Assembly: GCA_964456255.1 (NCBI GenBank)
Contig: CAYWDZ010000203.1
Span: 1-5,341, forward strand
Length of the DNA: 5,341 nt
Reading direction: 5' to 3'
Source: ZC4RG30 sp964456255
Lineage (GTDB): Bacteria; Pseudomonadota; Gammaproteobacteria; Steroidobacterales; Steroidobacteraceae
The stretch's first letter is position 1. Each line of letters begins with the position of its first letter. This document shows positions 1 through 5,341 of the stretch, in pieces. The position numbers and the translations under genes were made by a program. The notes beneath the pieces are model-generated. The model was given only the letters and a program-made list of their open reading frames with translations. It ran no database searches and was not told the origin of the DNA.

Positions 1-121
1 GGTGCTGAACCATCTGGTCCCGGGCGCGCTGCTGGAGATTCCGGATTCGGATTACCTCGACGGCGTGCGCAAGGCCTTCAAGGGCGAGGTCATTCTCGGT
101 CGCGACCAGATGGTCCTCTAG
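1..121 (+). CDS. C-terminal end of a probable metallo-beta-lactamase-fold hydrolase (partial)
   Basis: Only the last 40 codons are visible; complete codons run from base 2 to the TAG at 119-121, and the gene begins outside the window. The tail reads VLNHLVPG near its start and GEVILGRDQMVL at its end. A 'hLVP' segment followed by a short helix and a final 'F-x-G-x-V-x-x-x-x-D-x-M-x-L' strand is the usual ending of RNase Z-like and arylsulfatase-like metallo-beta-lactamase-fold hydrolases, where the His of the 'HLVP' segment is a late metal ligand. That family call comes from memory of the fold and rests on very little sequence; the substrate cannot be told. The gene converges with rarD and the two stop codons overlap within CTAG at 118-121. 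No T-rich terminator hairpin is visible at this end. Confidence 0.55.
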   Translation, partial: VLNHLVPGALLEIPDSDYLDGVRKAFKGEVILGRDQMVL

Positions 122-1023
122 GGTGGTTGACCGCGCAATTCCGATCGCGCACCCCTGCGATAGCGCCACAGCGCCTCGCCGCTGAACAGCGCGAGCGCGA
201 TCCAGATCAGCGCAAACGCCAGCTGCTGTGCCCGGCCGAACGGCTCGTGGAAGAACCACACGCCAAGCAGCAGCTGCACGGTGGGCGCCACGTACTGCAT
301 CAGGCCAATGGCCACCATCGACACGCGTCGGGCGCCCCATGCAAACAGTGCCAGTGGAATCGCGGTCACGGGTCCGCCCAGTACCAGCAGCAGATTCACG
401 TGCGGATCGCCATGCGGGAAGTACCCCTGCCCCGCGTGCTCGCACCACAGCAGGTAGACCACCGCCGGCAGCACCATCAGACCGCTTTCGACGGCAAGCC
501 CGCGCACCGCATCGATCACGGTGAGCTTGCGCAGCAGCCCGTAGAGCCCGAAGGTGCAGGCCAGTACCAGCGAGATCCACGGCAATTGCCCCAGGCGCCA
601 CCCGAGCAGCGCCACGCCGATCGCAGCGATGACTACCGCCGCCCGCTGCAGCCGCGTGGGCCGTTCCCCCAGCACCAGCACCGCGAGCACGACATTGACC
701 AGTGGCGTGATGAAGTAGCCCAGGCTCGTATCGATGACATGCCCCCTGGCCACCGCCCAGACATACACCCCCCAATTCACGGTGATGAGCGCACCACCCA
801 GGGACAGCAGCCCCCACAGGCGCGCCGGCAGGGTGGCAATCCACGCCAGATCCCGCCTGATGATCAATACGAGCACCACGGCAAGCGCGCACCACAGGCC
901 GCGATGGGCCAGCACCTGCAGGGCCGGCACGTCGCCCACCAGCTTCCAGTAAAGCGGGAACAGGCCCCACAGCGAGAAGGCCACCACGGTGGCCAGGGCA
1001 CCACGCGGCGCGCTATTGCTCAT
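118..1023 (-). CDS. rarD: RarD-like EamA/DMT-superfamily permease
   Basis: A 301-residue integral inner-membrane protein with about ten hydrophobic segments spread over residues 8-285, the usual size and topology of RarD proteins in the drug/metabolite transporter superfamily. Family marks include NWGVYVWAV at about 83-91, GHVIDTSLGYFITPLVN at 94-110, LGERP at 118-122, YGLLRK at 161-166, TAIPLALFAWGARR at 220-233, QYVAPTVQ at 243-250 and an EPF at 260-262. A basic, hydrophilic tail follows the last membrane segment. RarD is known by name as a chloramphenicol-sensitivity protein, but its natural substrate is not established and nothing here reveals it. The ATG at 1021-1023 is preceded by a GAAG seven bases upstream, a modest Shine-Dalgarno match. 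The gene is transcribed alone, divergently from the dehydrogenase operon, and its 3' end overlaps the upstream gene by 4 bp. Long open frames on the opposite strand are shadows of its GC-rich codons. Confidence 0.9.
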   Translation of the reverse strand: MSNSAPRGALATVVAFSLWGLFPLYWKLVGDVPALQVLAHRGLWCALAVVLVLIIRRDLAWIATLPARLWGLLSLGGALITVNWGVYVWAVARGHVIDTSLGYFITPLVNVVLAVLVLGERPTRLQRAAVVIAAIGVALLGWRLGQLPWISLVLACTFGLYGLLRKLTVIDAVRGLAVESGLMVLPAVVYLLWCEHAGQGYFPHGDPHVNLLLVLGGPVTAIPLALFAWGARRVSMVAIGLMQYVAPTVQLLLGVWFFHEPFGRAQQLAFALIWIALALFSGEALWRYRRGARSELRGQPP

Positions 1024-1037
1024 CGATGCGCTTCAAG

Positions 1038-1067
1038 TGGAGCCCGGAGCACCGAACCTGCTATTTT
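1038..1067 (+). promoter_or_regulatory. possible extended -10 promoter for the 2-oxoacid dehydrogenase operon
   Basis: The only AT-rich patch in the 107-bp divergent spacer contains TG (1059-1060), one base, then TATTTT (1062-1067), which fits an extended -10 element (TGnTATAAT, four of six core matches). Eighteen bases upstream, TGGAGC at 1038-1043 is a poor -35 match, as is common with extended -10 promoters. Transcription would start near 1074 and give a leader of roughly 57 nt. This is a pattern match only. I found no convincing matching promoter for rarD on the other strand. Confidence 0.3.
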
Positions 1068-1076
1068 TGTGCATGC

Positions 1077-1128
1077 GCGGCCCGCCAGAAGGGTGCGTGG
1101 TTTCGAGCATTCGCGTGAAGGGGGCCGC
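1077..1128 (+). promoter_or_regulatory. possible leader stem that would mask the E1 alpha ribosome-binding site
   Basis: GCGGCCC at 1077-1083 is an exact inverted repeat of GGGCCGC at 1122-1128, with 38 nt between. The right arm includes the last three G of the Shine-Dalgarno sequence (1118-1124) and ends two bases before the TTG start, so pairing would hide the ribosome-binding site. The CCC at 1081-1083 could instead pair with GGG at 1091-1093 across a 7-nt loop, a competing fold that would free the site. In GC-rich DNA a 7-bp complement at this distance can arise by chance, so a regulatory role is speculative. Confidence 0.25.
1117..1124 (+). promoter_or_regulatory. ribosome-binding site supporting the TTG start of E1 alpha
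   Basis: GAAGGGGG lies six bases before the TTG at 1131. It matches the AAGGAGG consensus except for one base and has ideal spacing. This is the main reason for accepting a TTG start here. Confidence 0.65.
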
Positions 1129-1130
1129 AG

Positions 1131-2210
1131 TTGAGGACAGTTGCAGAGTTTGCCATTGGCCGCGAGCAGTTGCTCGACGCCAGCGGCGCTCCGACCGGCG
1201 CCCTGCCTGAATTCGCCAGCCATCCGGATCAGCTCGTCGCCATGTACCGGATGATGGTGCTGTGCCGGATGTTCGACGCCAAGGCGATCAACCTGCAGCG
1301 CACCGGTCAGCTGGGCACCTATGCGCCCTGCACCGGCCACGAAGCCACGCATGTGGGTGTGGCAGCCGCGATGCGCTCCGAGGATGTGCTGGTACCGGTG
1401 TATCGCGAGTACGGCACGCAGTTGTGGCGTGGCGTGACCATGACCGAGATCCTGACCTACTGGGCGGGCGATGAACGCGGCAACGATTTCGCGGCAGCCC
1501 GCCAGGATTTCCCGTTCTGCGTGCCCATCGGCTCGCAGAGCCCGCATGCCACCGGCATTGCCATGGCATTCAAGATCCGCGGGCAGCAGCGCTGCGCCGT
1601 GTGCTTCATTGGTGAAGGCGGCACGTCACAGGGCGCCTTCCATGAGGCCGTGAACATGGCCGGCGCACAGCGCCTGCCGGTCGTGTATGTCATCGTGAAC
1701 AACGGCTGGGCCATCTCCCTGCCCGCGTCCGAACAGACCGCAGCCCAGACCTTTGCGCAGAAGGGATTGGGTAACGGTGTGCCCGGAGTCCAGGTCGATG
1801 GCAACGACATGCTCGGCGTGCGCAAGGTCATGGAAGACGTGCTGGCGCGCGCCCGCGCCGGCCAGGGCCCGACCGTGGTCGAAGCCGTGACCTACCGGCT
1901 CTCCGACCACACCACGGCCGACGATGCCACCCGCTATCGCTCAGCCGACGAGCTGGCTGCCGCGTGGAAGGTCGAACCCCTGCTGCGCACCCGGAAATTT
2001 CTCGAAACGCGAGGCCTGTGGGACGAAGCGCGTGAAGCCGAACTGCGCGCCGCATGCGCCACGCAGATCGATGCCGCCGTGCGCGGCTATCAGGGCCGCA
2101 CGGCGGCCACGACGGACGGCATGTTCGACCACTTGTTCGCCAACCCGCCTGCGGCACTGGCCGAACAGATGGCGATCGCGCGCCGCTATCGCCCCGGCGA
2201 CTCGCACTAG
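1131..2210 (+). CDS. pdhA: 2-oxoacid dehydrogenase (pyruvate or branched-chain) E1 component, alpha subunit
   Basis: The 359-residue alpha chain of an alpha2beta2 thiamine-diphosphate E1, which decarboxylates a 2-oxoacid and reductively acylates the lipoyl group of E2 in the cytoplasm. YREYG at 91-95 matches the Tyr-Arg pair that contacts the cofactor phosphate. The thiamine-diphosphate/Mg motif runs from GEGGTS (161-166) to NNGWAIS (190-196). The phosphate-loop segment SDHTTADDATRYR (258-270) carries the conserved His260. Length is normal for the family. GEG instead of the commoner GDG resembles branched-chain E1 alpha chains, but bacterial pyruvate E1 alpha chains are close relatives; the symbol is given for the family and bkdA1 is the alternative. 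The TTG start is chosen for the strong GAAGGGGG six bases upstream and because the N-terminal extension (MRTVAEFAI) looks genuine. No in-frame ATG occurs before residue 38. The stop lies 12 bp before E1 beta, so the two are surely cotranscribed. Confidence 0.9.
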   Translation: MRTVAEFAIGREQLLDASGAPTGALPEFASHPDQLVAMYRMMVLCRMFDAKAINLQRTGQLGTYAPCTGHEATHVGVAAAMRSEDVLVPVYREYGTQLWRGVTMTEILTYWAGDERGNDFAAARQDFPFCVPIGSQSPHATGIAMAFKIRGQQRCAVCFIGEGGTSQGAFHEAVNMAGAQRLPVVYVIVNNGWAISLPASEQTAAQTFAQKGLGNGVPGVQVDGNDMLGVRKVMEDVLARARAGQGPTVVEAVTYRLSDHTTADDATRYRSADELAAAWKVEPLLRTRKFLETRGLWDEAREAELRAACATQIDAAVRGYQGRTAATTDGMFDHLFANPPAALAEQMAIARRYRPGDSH

Positions 2211-2222
2211 GATCAAGCCTCC

Positions 2223-3200
2223 ATGCCAAGGGTCACGCTGGTCGACAGCATCAATCTCGCACTTTCAAGGGCCATGGCCGACGATTCCGAAGTCGTTCTG
2301 GTTGGCGAGGATATTGGCGTCAATGGCGGCGTGTTCCGCGCCACGGCGGGCCTGCAGGAGCGCTTCGGCAAATTGCGGGTGCTGGATACACCACTGGCCG
2401 AGGGCCTGATCACGGGCATGTCGCTGGGCATGGCGGCCCAGGGGTTGAAGGTGGTCGCGGAAATCCAGTTCATGGGCTTCCTGTATCCAGGGCTGGACCA
2501 GATCGCCAACCACATGGCGCGGCTGCGTCACCGCACGCGCGGCCGGCTCACCTGTCCGGTGGTGGTGCGCATCCCGCATGGTGGTGGCATCCATGCGCCT
2601 GAACATCATTCGGAGAGCCTGGAGGTGCTGCTGTGCCATCACGCCGGCCTGCGCGTCGTGTGCCCCAGTACTCCCGCAGCGGCCTATGGGCTGCTGCTCG
2701 CCGCAATCCGTGATCCGGATCCGGTCATCTTTCTGGAGCCCACGCGCCTGTATCGCCTAGCCAAGCAGGACGTACTGGACGATGGCATTGCCTGGCCGCT
2801 GGACAAGGCGCAGGTGCTGCGCCCGGGCGATGACGTCACCGTGGTCAGCTGGGGCGCCATGCTGCATGAAACCAGGCAGGCCGCCGAACTTCTGGCACGC
2901 GAGAAGATCGGCTGCGAGGTCATCGACCTCACCTGCCTCTCGCCCATCGACCACGACACCATCCTCGAGTCAGTGGCCCATACCGGCCGGCTGGTCATCG
3001 TGCATGAGGCGGCGCGCAATATCGGGCTGGGCGCGGAGATCGCCGCCACCGTGGCCGAGCGCGCGCTGTACGACCTGCTGGCGCCGGTGCAGCGCGTGAC
3101 GGGTTACGATACGGTCATGCCCTACTTCGCGATGGAACGCGCCTACATTCCCGGTGTGGCGCGGATTGTTGATGCGGTTCGCGCGACCGTGAAGGCCTGA
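2223..3200 (+). CDS. pdhB: 2-oxoacid dehydrogenase (pyruvate or branched-chain) E1 component, beta subunit
   Basis: The 325-residue beta chain that completes the thiamine-diphosphate E1 heterotetramer. The N-terminal pyrimidine-binding domain shows GEDIGVNGGVFRAT (28-41) and TPLAEGLITG (56-65), in which Glu60 is the expected catalytic glutamate that activates the cofactor aminopyrimidine. GGGIHAPEHHSES (120-132) supplies the conserved active-site histidine region, and FLEPTRLYR (170-178) follows. The C-terminal transketolase-like domain starts near 200 and carries VIDLTCLSPID and VHEAARNIGLGAE before the family ending VTGYDTVMPY. Length and order are standard. ATG is used, with only a weak TAGGA about ten bases upstream overlapping the E1 alpha stop, so translational coupling to E1 alpha is likely. 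E2 follows after 3 bp. Substrate (pyruvate or branched-chain 2-oxoacid) is not resolved; bkdA2 is the alternative name. Confidence 0.92.
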   Translation: MPRVTLVDSINLALSRAMADDSEVVLVGEDIGVNGGVFRATAGLQERFGKLRVLDTPLAEGLITGMSLGMAAQGLKVVAEIQFMGFLYPGLDQIANHMARLRHRTRGRLTCPVVVRIPHGGGIHAPEHHSESLEVLLCHHAGLRVVCPSTPAAAYGLLLAAIRDPDPVIFLEPTRLYRLAKQDVLDDGIAWPLDKAQVLRPGDDVTVVSWGAMLHETRQAAELLAREKIGCEVIDLTCLSPIDHDTILESVAHTGRLVIVHEAARNIGLGAEIAATVAERALYDLLAPVQRVTGYDTVMPYFAMERAYIPGVARIVDAVRATVKA

Positions 3201-3203
3201 ACC

Positions 3204-4412
3204 ATGACGCGTTTCAACCTGCCCGATCTGGGTGAAGGACTGCAGGAAGCCGAGATCGTCCGCTGGCACGTCGCCGTCGGCGACAAGGTGGCCGTGGACC
3301 AGCCGATGGTGGCGATGGAGACCGCCAAGGCGGTCGTGGAAGTTCCCGCACCCTTCGCCGGCATCATTGCGGCATTGCATGGCAAGCCTGGCGACACGAT
3401 TGCCACCGGTGCGCCGCTGGTGGATTTCCAGGCCGATGGCGCCAACGGCGCCGCGGGCGGCACGGCCCCCGAGGCCGGTGTGGCCAAGGGCGGCGTGGTC
3501 GGCCACATGCTGGAGACCGACGAGGTCATCGCTGCCGGCGCCGCGCAAACCTCGGCACGTGCCGCCGGCCAGCGCGCGCGCGTGCTGCCTGCCGTGCGCG
3601 AACTGGCGCGCAAGCTGGGCGTGGATGCCGAGGCGCTGCGCGGCACTGGTCCCGGCGGCGTGGTCACGCTCGACGATGTGCTCGGCGCGAAAACCGTTTC
3701 GCCGCTCGCAGCAGTGGCATCCATGCAGGTCAGTGCGCCCAGCGTGATGCGCCCGGCCGTTGATCTCACCGAAACCGGCGAGCTGGAGATGCTGCGCAGC
3801 CTGCGTCGCGCGATGGCGCAGAGCATGAGCCTGTCGCGCGACAGCGTGATGGAATGCACCGTGTTCGACGACGCCGACATCGAGGGCTGGCAGCCCGGCG
3901 GCGATTACACGGGCCGGTTGTTGCGCGCCATCAGCGCCGGGTGCAATGCCGAACCCGGGCTCAATGCCTGGTTCGACGGCACCAACAACGGGCGACGCCT
4001 GTTCCAGCACATCCATGTCGGCATTGCAGTGGATACGCCCGATGGCCTGCTGGTGCCCGTGATCCGCGATGTGGGCAAGCGCGATGCCGCGCAACTGCGC
4101 GCCGAAGTGAACCGGCTGAAGGTCGGCGCGCGCGACCGCACGCTGCCCGCGGCGGATCTGAAGGACTTCACCATCATGCTGTCGAACTTCGGCGTGATGG
4201 CCGGGCGCTATGCCACCCCGGTGGTGGTACCCCCGGCGGTGGCCATCCTGGGCTCGGGGCGCATCACGCGCGACGTGGTGGCCACCGACAATGGCGTCGA
4301 GGCACACCGGCGAATTCCACTGTCACTGACCTTCGACCACCGCTGCGTCACCGGCGGCGAGGCGGTGCGTTTCCTGGCCGCGGTGATCGCGGACCTGCAG
4401 AAGCCCGTCTAG
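3204..4412 (+). CDS. pdhC: dihydrolipoamide acyltransferase, E2 component of 2-oxoacid dehydrogenase
   Basis: A 402-residue E2 core protein that carries the acyl group on lipoyl-lysine and transfers it to CoA. A single lipoyl domain fills about 1-78, with ETAKAVVEVP at 39-48 placing the lipoyl lysine at 42 (Ala precedes it, where Asp is commoner). A linker rich in Ala and Gly follows. The peripheral-subunit-binding domain lies at about 126-160 (LPAVRELARKLGVD, GTGPGG). The catalytic domain covers 185-402, with GIAVDTPDGLLVPVIRD (273-289), LSNFG (326-330) and YATPVV (336-341). The active-site motif is FDHRCVTGG (377-385): His379 is present, but the usual Asp of HxxxDG is Thr383. One lipoyl domain and about 400 residues resemble BkdB-like E2 more than three-lipoyl AceF. 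GAAGG at 3191-3195, eight bases before the ATG, is a good ribosome-binding site. No E3 gene follows. The symbol is by position in the operon; bkdB is the alternative. Confidence 0.9.
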   Translation: MTRFNLPDLGEGLQEAEIVRWHVAVGDKVAVDQPMVAMETAKAVVEVPAPFAGIIAALHGKPGDTIATGAPLVDFQADGANGAAGGTAPEAGVAKGGVVGHMLETDEVIAAGAAQTSARAAGQRARVLPAVRELARKLGVDAEALRGTGPGGVVTLDDVLGAKTVSPLAAVASMQVSAPSVMRPAVDLTETGELEMLRSLRRAMAQSMSLSRDSVMECTVFDDADIEGWQPGGDYTGRLLRAISAGCNAEPGLNAWFDGTNNGRRLFQHIHVGIAVDTPDGLLVPVIRDVGKRDAAQLRAEVNRLKVGARDRTLPAADLKDFTIMLSNFGVMAGRYATPVVVPPAVAILGSGRITRDVVATDNGVEAHRRIPLSLTFDHRCVTGGEAVRFLAAVIADLQKPV

Positions 4413-4434
4413 GAAGGCTGGTCGCTAGTCTTCC
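4412..4434 (+). terminator. hairpin spanning the convergent stop codons of E2 and the DUF167 gene
   Basis: GGAAGGCTGG (4412-4421) pairs with CTAGTCTTCC (4425-4434) around the 3-nt loop TCG: eight Watson-Crick pairs and two G-U wobbles in the plus-strand RNA. It begins on the last base of the E2 stop and contains the DUF167 stop codon. In the minus-strand RNA the wobbles become C-A mismatches, so the fold is stronger for the dehydrogenase operon. No U-run follows on either strand, so a true intrinsic terminator is not assured; it may instead act as an mRNA 3'-end stem. Confidence 0.45.
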
Positions 4435-4655
4435 ACCCGCACCAGCTTGCGTCGGCCGGAACCACCAGCCTTGATGGACACCTGGGCACGACGACAACCC
4501 AACCGTGCCGCCACCAGTGCAATCAGCGCAGCGTTGGCCTTGCCATCCACCGGCGGTGCCTTGATGCACGCCAGCCAGGTTCCATCCGGCTGCTCGGTGA
4601 GAGATTCCGTACGCGAGTTGGGTTTGACCCGTATTTCGAGAATGCGGCTCGTCAT
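4425..4655 (-). CDS. DUF167 (YggU-like) family protein
   Basis: A small 76-residue protein that is almost all DUF167 domain. Near the start it has VKPNSR (10-15), then APPVDGKANAALI (33-45) and a C-terminal GGSGRRKLVRV (64-74), the three blocks that define the family. The function of DUF167 proteins is not established; the genes are widespread and often sit beside yggT or yggS, neither of which is here. The ATG at 4653-4655 is chosen because it gives the usual family length and N-terminus. The same frame stays open upstream, through the antisense of gpmA, to about 5261, but that extension has no resemblance to the family and is a GC-rich shadow. No clear Shine-Dalgarno precedes the ATG. The gene converges on E2 with 12 bp between coding ends and diverges from gpmA across 57 bp. 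Confidence 0.85.
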   Translation of the reverse strand: MTSRILEIRVKPNSRTESLTEQPDGTWLACIKAPPVDGKANAALIALVAARLGCRRAQVSIKAGGSGRRKLVRVED

Positions 4656-4670
4656 GTGTACGCGTGCGTT

Positions 4671-4679
4671 TGGTAATCT
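4671..4679 (+). promoter_or_regulatory. possible extended -10 promoter element for gpmA
   Basis: TG at 4671-4672, one base, then TAATCT at 4674-4679 fits an extended -10 element, with no good -35 upstream. Transcription would start near 4686 and give a leader of about 27 nt containing the ACGGAG ribosome-binding site (4699-4704), eight bases before the ATG. The element lies in the 57-bp spacer between two divergent genes, where a gpmA promoter is expected. This is a pattern match only. Confidence 0.35.
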
Positions 4680-4712
4680 CGTCCCACCGCTGAAGCTTAC
4701 GGAGCCCCACTG

Positions 4713-5341
4713 ATGTCCGGCAAACTCGTCCTGCTGCGCCATGGCCAGAGCACCTGGAACCTGTCCAACCAGTTCACCGGCTGGACGGACGTGGATCTGA
4801 CCGACCAGGGCCGGGAGGAGGCCAGGAGCGCCGGACGTGAACTGCAGGCCACCGGCATCCGTTTCGACTACGCCTACACCTCCGTGCTGAAGCGTGCGAT
4901 TCGCACGCTGTGGATTGCGCTCGATGAAATGGACCGCATGTGGCTGCCGGTGGAGAAGAGCTGGCGCCTGAACGAGCGCCACTACGGCGCGCTGCAGGGC
5001 CTGGACAAGATCCAGACCACCGAGAAGCATGGCGAGGCGCAGGTGAAGATCTGGCGCCGCAGCTACGACATCCCGCCGCCGCCGCTGCCCGAGAGCGACG
5101 AGCGGCATCCGAAACATGATCCGCGCTATGCCGATCTCGACCCGCGGCTGCTGCCCGCCACCGAATCCCTGAAGGACACCCTCGCCCGCGTGCTGCCGCT
5201 GTGGAACGAGGAGATCGCGCCCCGGCTGCGCGCCGGCCGCAACGTGCTGATCGCCGCGCACGGCAACAGCCTGCGCGCCATGGTGAAGATGCTCGACAAC
5301 GTGCCCGAGGCCGAGATCGTCGAGCTGAACATCCCCACCGG
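4713..5341 (+). CDS. gpmA: 2,3-bisphosphoglycerate-dependent phosphoglycerate mutase (3' end cut by window)
   Basis: About 209 codons are visible of a cytoplasmic enzyme that interconverts 3-phosphoglycerate and 2-phosphoglycerate in glycolysis and gluconeogenesis. The N-terminal LLRHGQSTWN (7-16) holds the phosphohistidine His10. FTGWTDVDLT (21-30), ERHYGALQG (88-96, with Glu88 as acid/base) and AAHGNSLR (181-188, with the second catalytic His183) follow in the usual order. The visible part ends at ELNIPTG, a near-C-terminal family motif, so roughly 20-40 residues are missing. The segment at about 119-150 with PPPPLP and DPRY is the insertion typical of the cofactor-dependent enzyme and argues against a generic histidine phosphatase. 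The ATG at 4713 has ACGGAG eight bases upstream. The gene lies divergent to the DUF167 gene and appears to have its own promoter. Confidence 0.95.
   Translation, partial: MSGKLVLLRHGQSTWNLSNQFTGWTDVDLTDQGREEARSAGRELQATGIRFDYAYTSVLKRAIRTLWIALDEMDRMWLPVEKSWRLNERHYGALQGLDKIQTTEKHGEAQVKIWRRSYDIPPPPLPESDERHPKHDPRYADLDPRLLPATESLKDTLARVLPLWNEEIAPRLRAGRNVLIAAHGNSLRAMVKMLDNVPEAEIVELNIPT

Noticed and set aside
98..107. Perfect 10-bp palindrome GGTCGCGACC
   Set aside because: It is inside coding sequence (Gly-Arg-Asp), has no partner copy or T-run, and is expected by chance in GC-rich DNA.
1024..1130. Possible regulator-binding palindrome around TTCGCGTGAA in the divergent spacer
   Set aside because: The symmetric arms are only three bases long, and no second copy was seen in the spacer.
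127..1134. 335-codon open frame on the plus strand opposite rarD
   Set aside because: It is rich in Gln, His, Arg and Pro with no recognisable domain, and lies antisense to a clear ten-segment permease. GC-rich codon bias explains it.
1020..1547. 175-codon minus-strand frame opposite the start of E1 alpha
   Set aside because: It has no recognisable domain and would conflict with the well-supported E1 alpha gene and the divergent spacer.
2970..4307. 445-codon open frame on the minus strand opposite E1 beta and E2
   Set aside because: The translation is dominated by His, Gly, Ala and Arg, with no family resemblance, and it covers two well-supported plus-strand genes. It is a shadow.
4425..5261. 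278-codon minus-strand frame that would extend the DUF167 protein by about 200 residues
   Set aside because: Only the last 76 codons match DUF167, and they start at a good ATG. The extension lies antisense to gpmA and has no domain character.
1..5341. Mobile elements, CRISPR arrays, tRNAs or phage genes
   Set aside because: No spaced direct repeats, insertion-sequence ends, transposase-like frames or cloverleaf patterns were seen. The whole window is explained by housekeeping-type genes.

Overview
The window is GC-rich and densely coded. It fits an ordinary chromosomal segment of a proteobacterium. The mix of a RarD-type permease, a Bacillus/branched-chain-style heterotetrameric 2-oxoacid dehydrogenase and a 2,3-bisphosphoglycerate-dependent phosphoglycerate mutase suggests a gammaproteobacterium, perhaps near Xanthomonadales. 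That placement is inferred from protein character only. I see no mobile element, CRISPR array, tRNA or rRNA, no broken gene, and no stretch over 300 bases without a gene.

Layout, left to right. (1) The last 40 codons of a plus-strand gene, probably a metallo-beta-lactamase-fold hydrolase, end at 121. (2) A complete minus-strand rarD-like permease gene (118-1023) converges on it; the two stop codons share the palindrome CTAG. (3) A 107-bp divergent spacer (1024-1130) holds a possible extended -10 promoter and a leader able to fold over the ribosome-binding site of the next gene. (4) A tight plus-strand operon encodes E1 alpha (1131-2210, TTG start), E1 beta (2223-3200) and the E2 acyltransferase (3204-4412) of a 2-oxoacid dehydrogenase complex, with gaps of 12 and 3 bp. 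(5) A 23-nt hairpin contains the E2 stop codon and the stop codon of a converging minus-strand DUF167/YggU gene (4425-4655). (6) A 57-bp divergent spacer leads to gpmA (4713 onward), which is cut by the window end with about 209 codons visible.

How the genes work together. E1 alpha/beta would decarboxylate a 2-oxoacid (pyruvate or a branched-chain 2-oxoacid; sequence alone does not settle which) on thiamine diphosphate and pass the acyl group to the lipoyl lysine of E2, which transfers it to CoA. The third component, E3 (dihydrolipoamide dehydrogenase), is absent here and must be encoded elsewhere. gpmA is a separate glycolytic/gluconeogenic transcription unit. The other genes have no obvious functional link to the operon.

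No previously undescribed system is evident. The points most worth checking are residue-level oddities in E2 (Thr in place of Asp in the HxxxDG motif, and a lost Arg in the subunit-binding domain), the possible RBS-masking leader stem before the TTG start, and the hairpin spanning the convergent stop codons.
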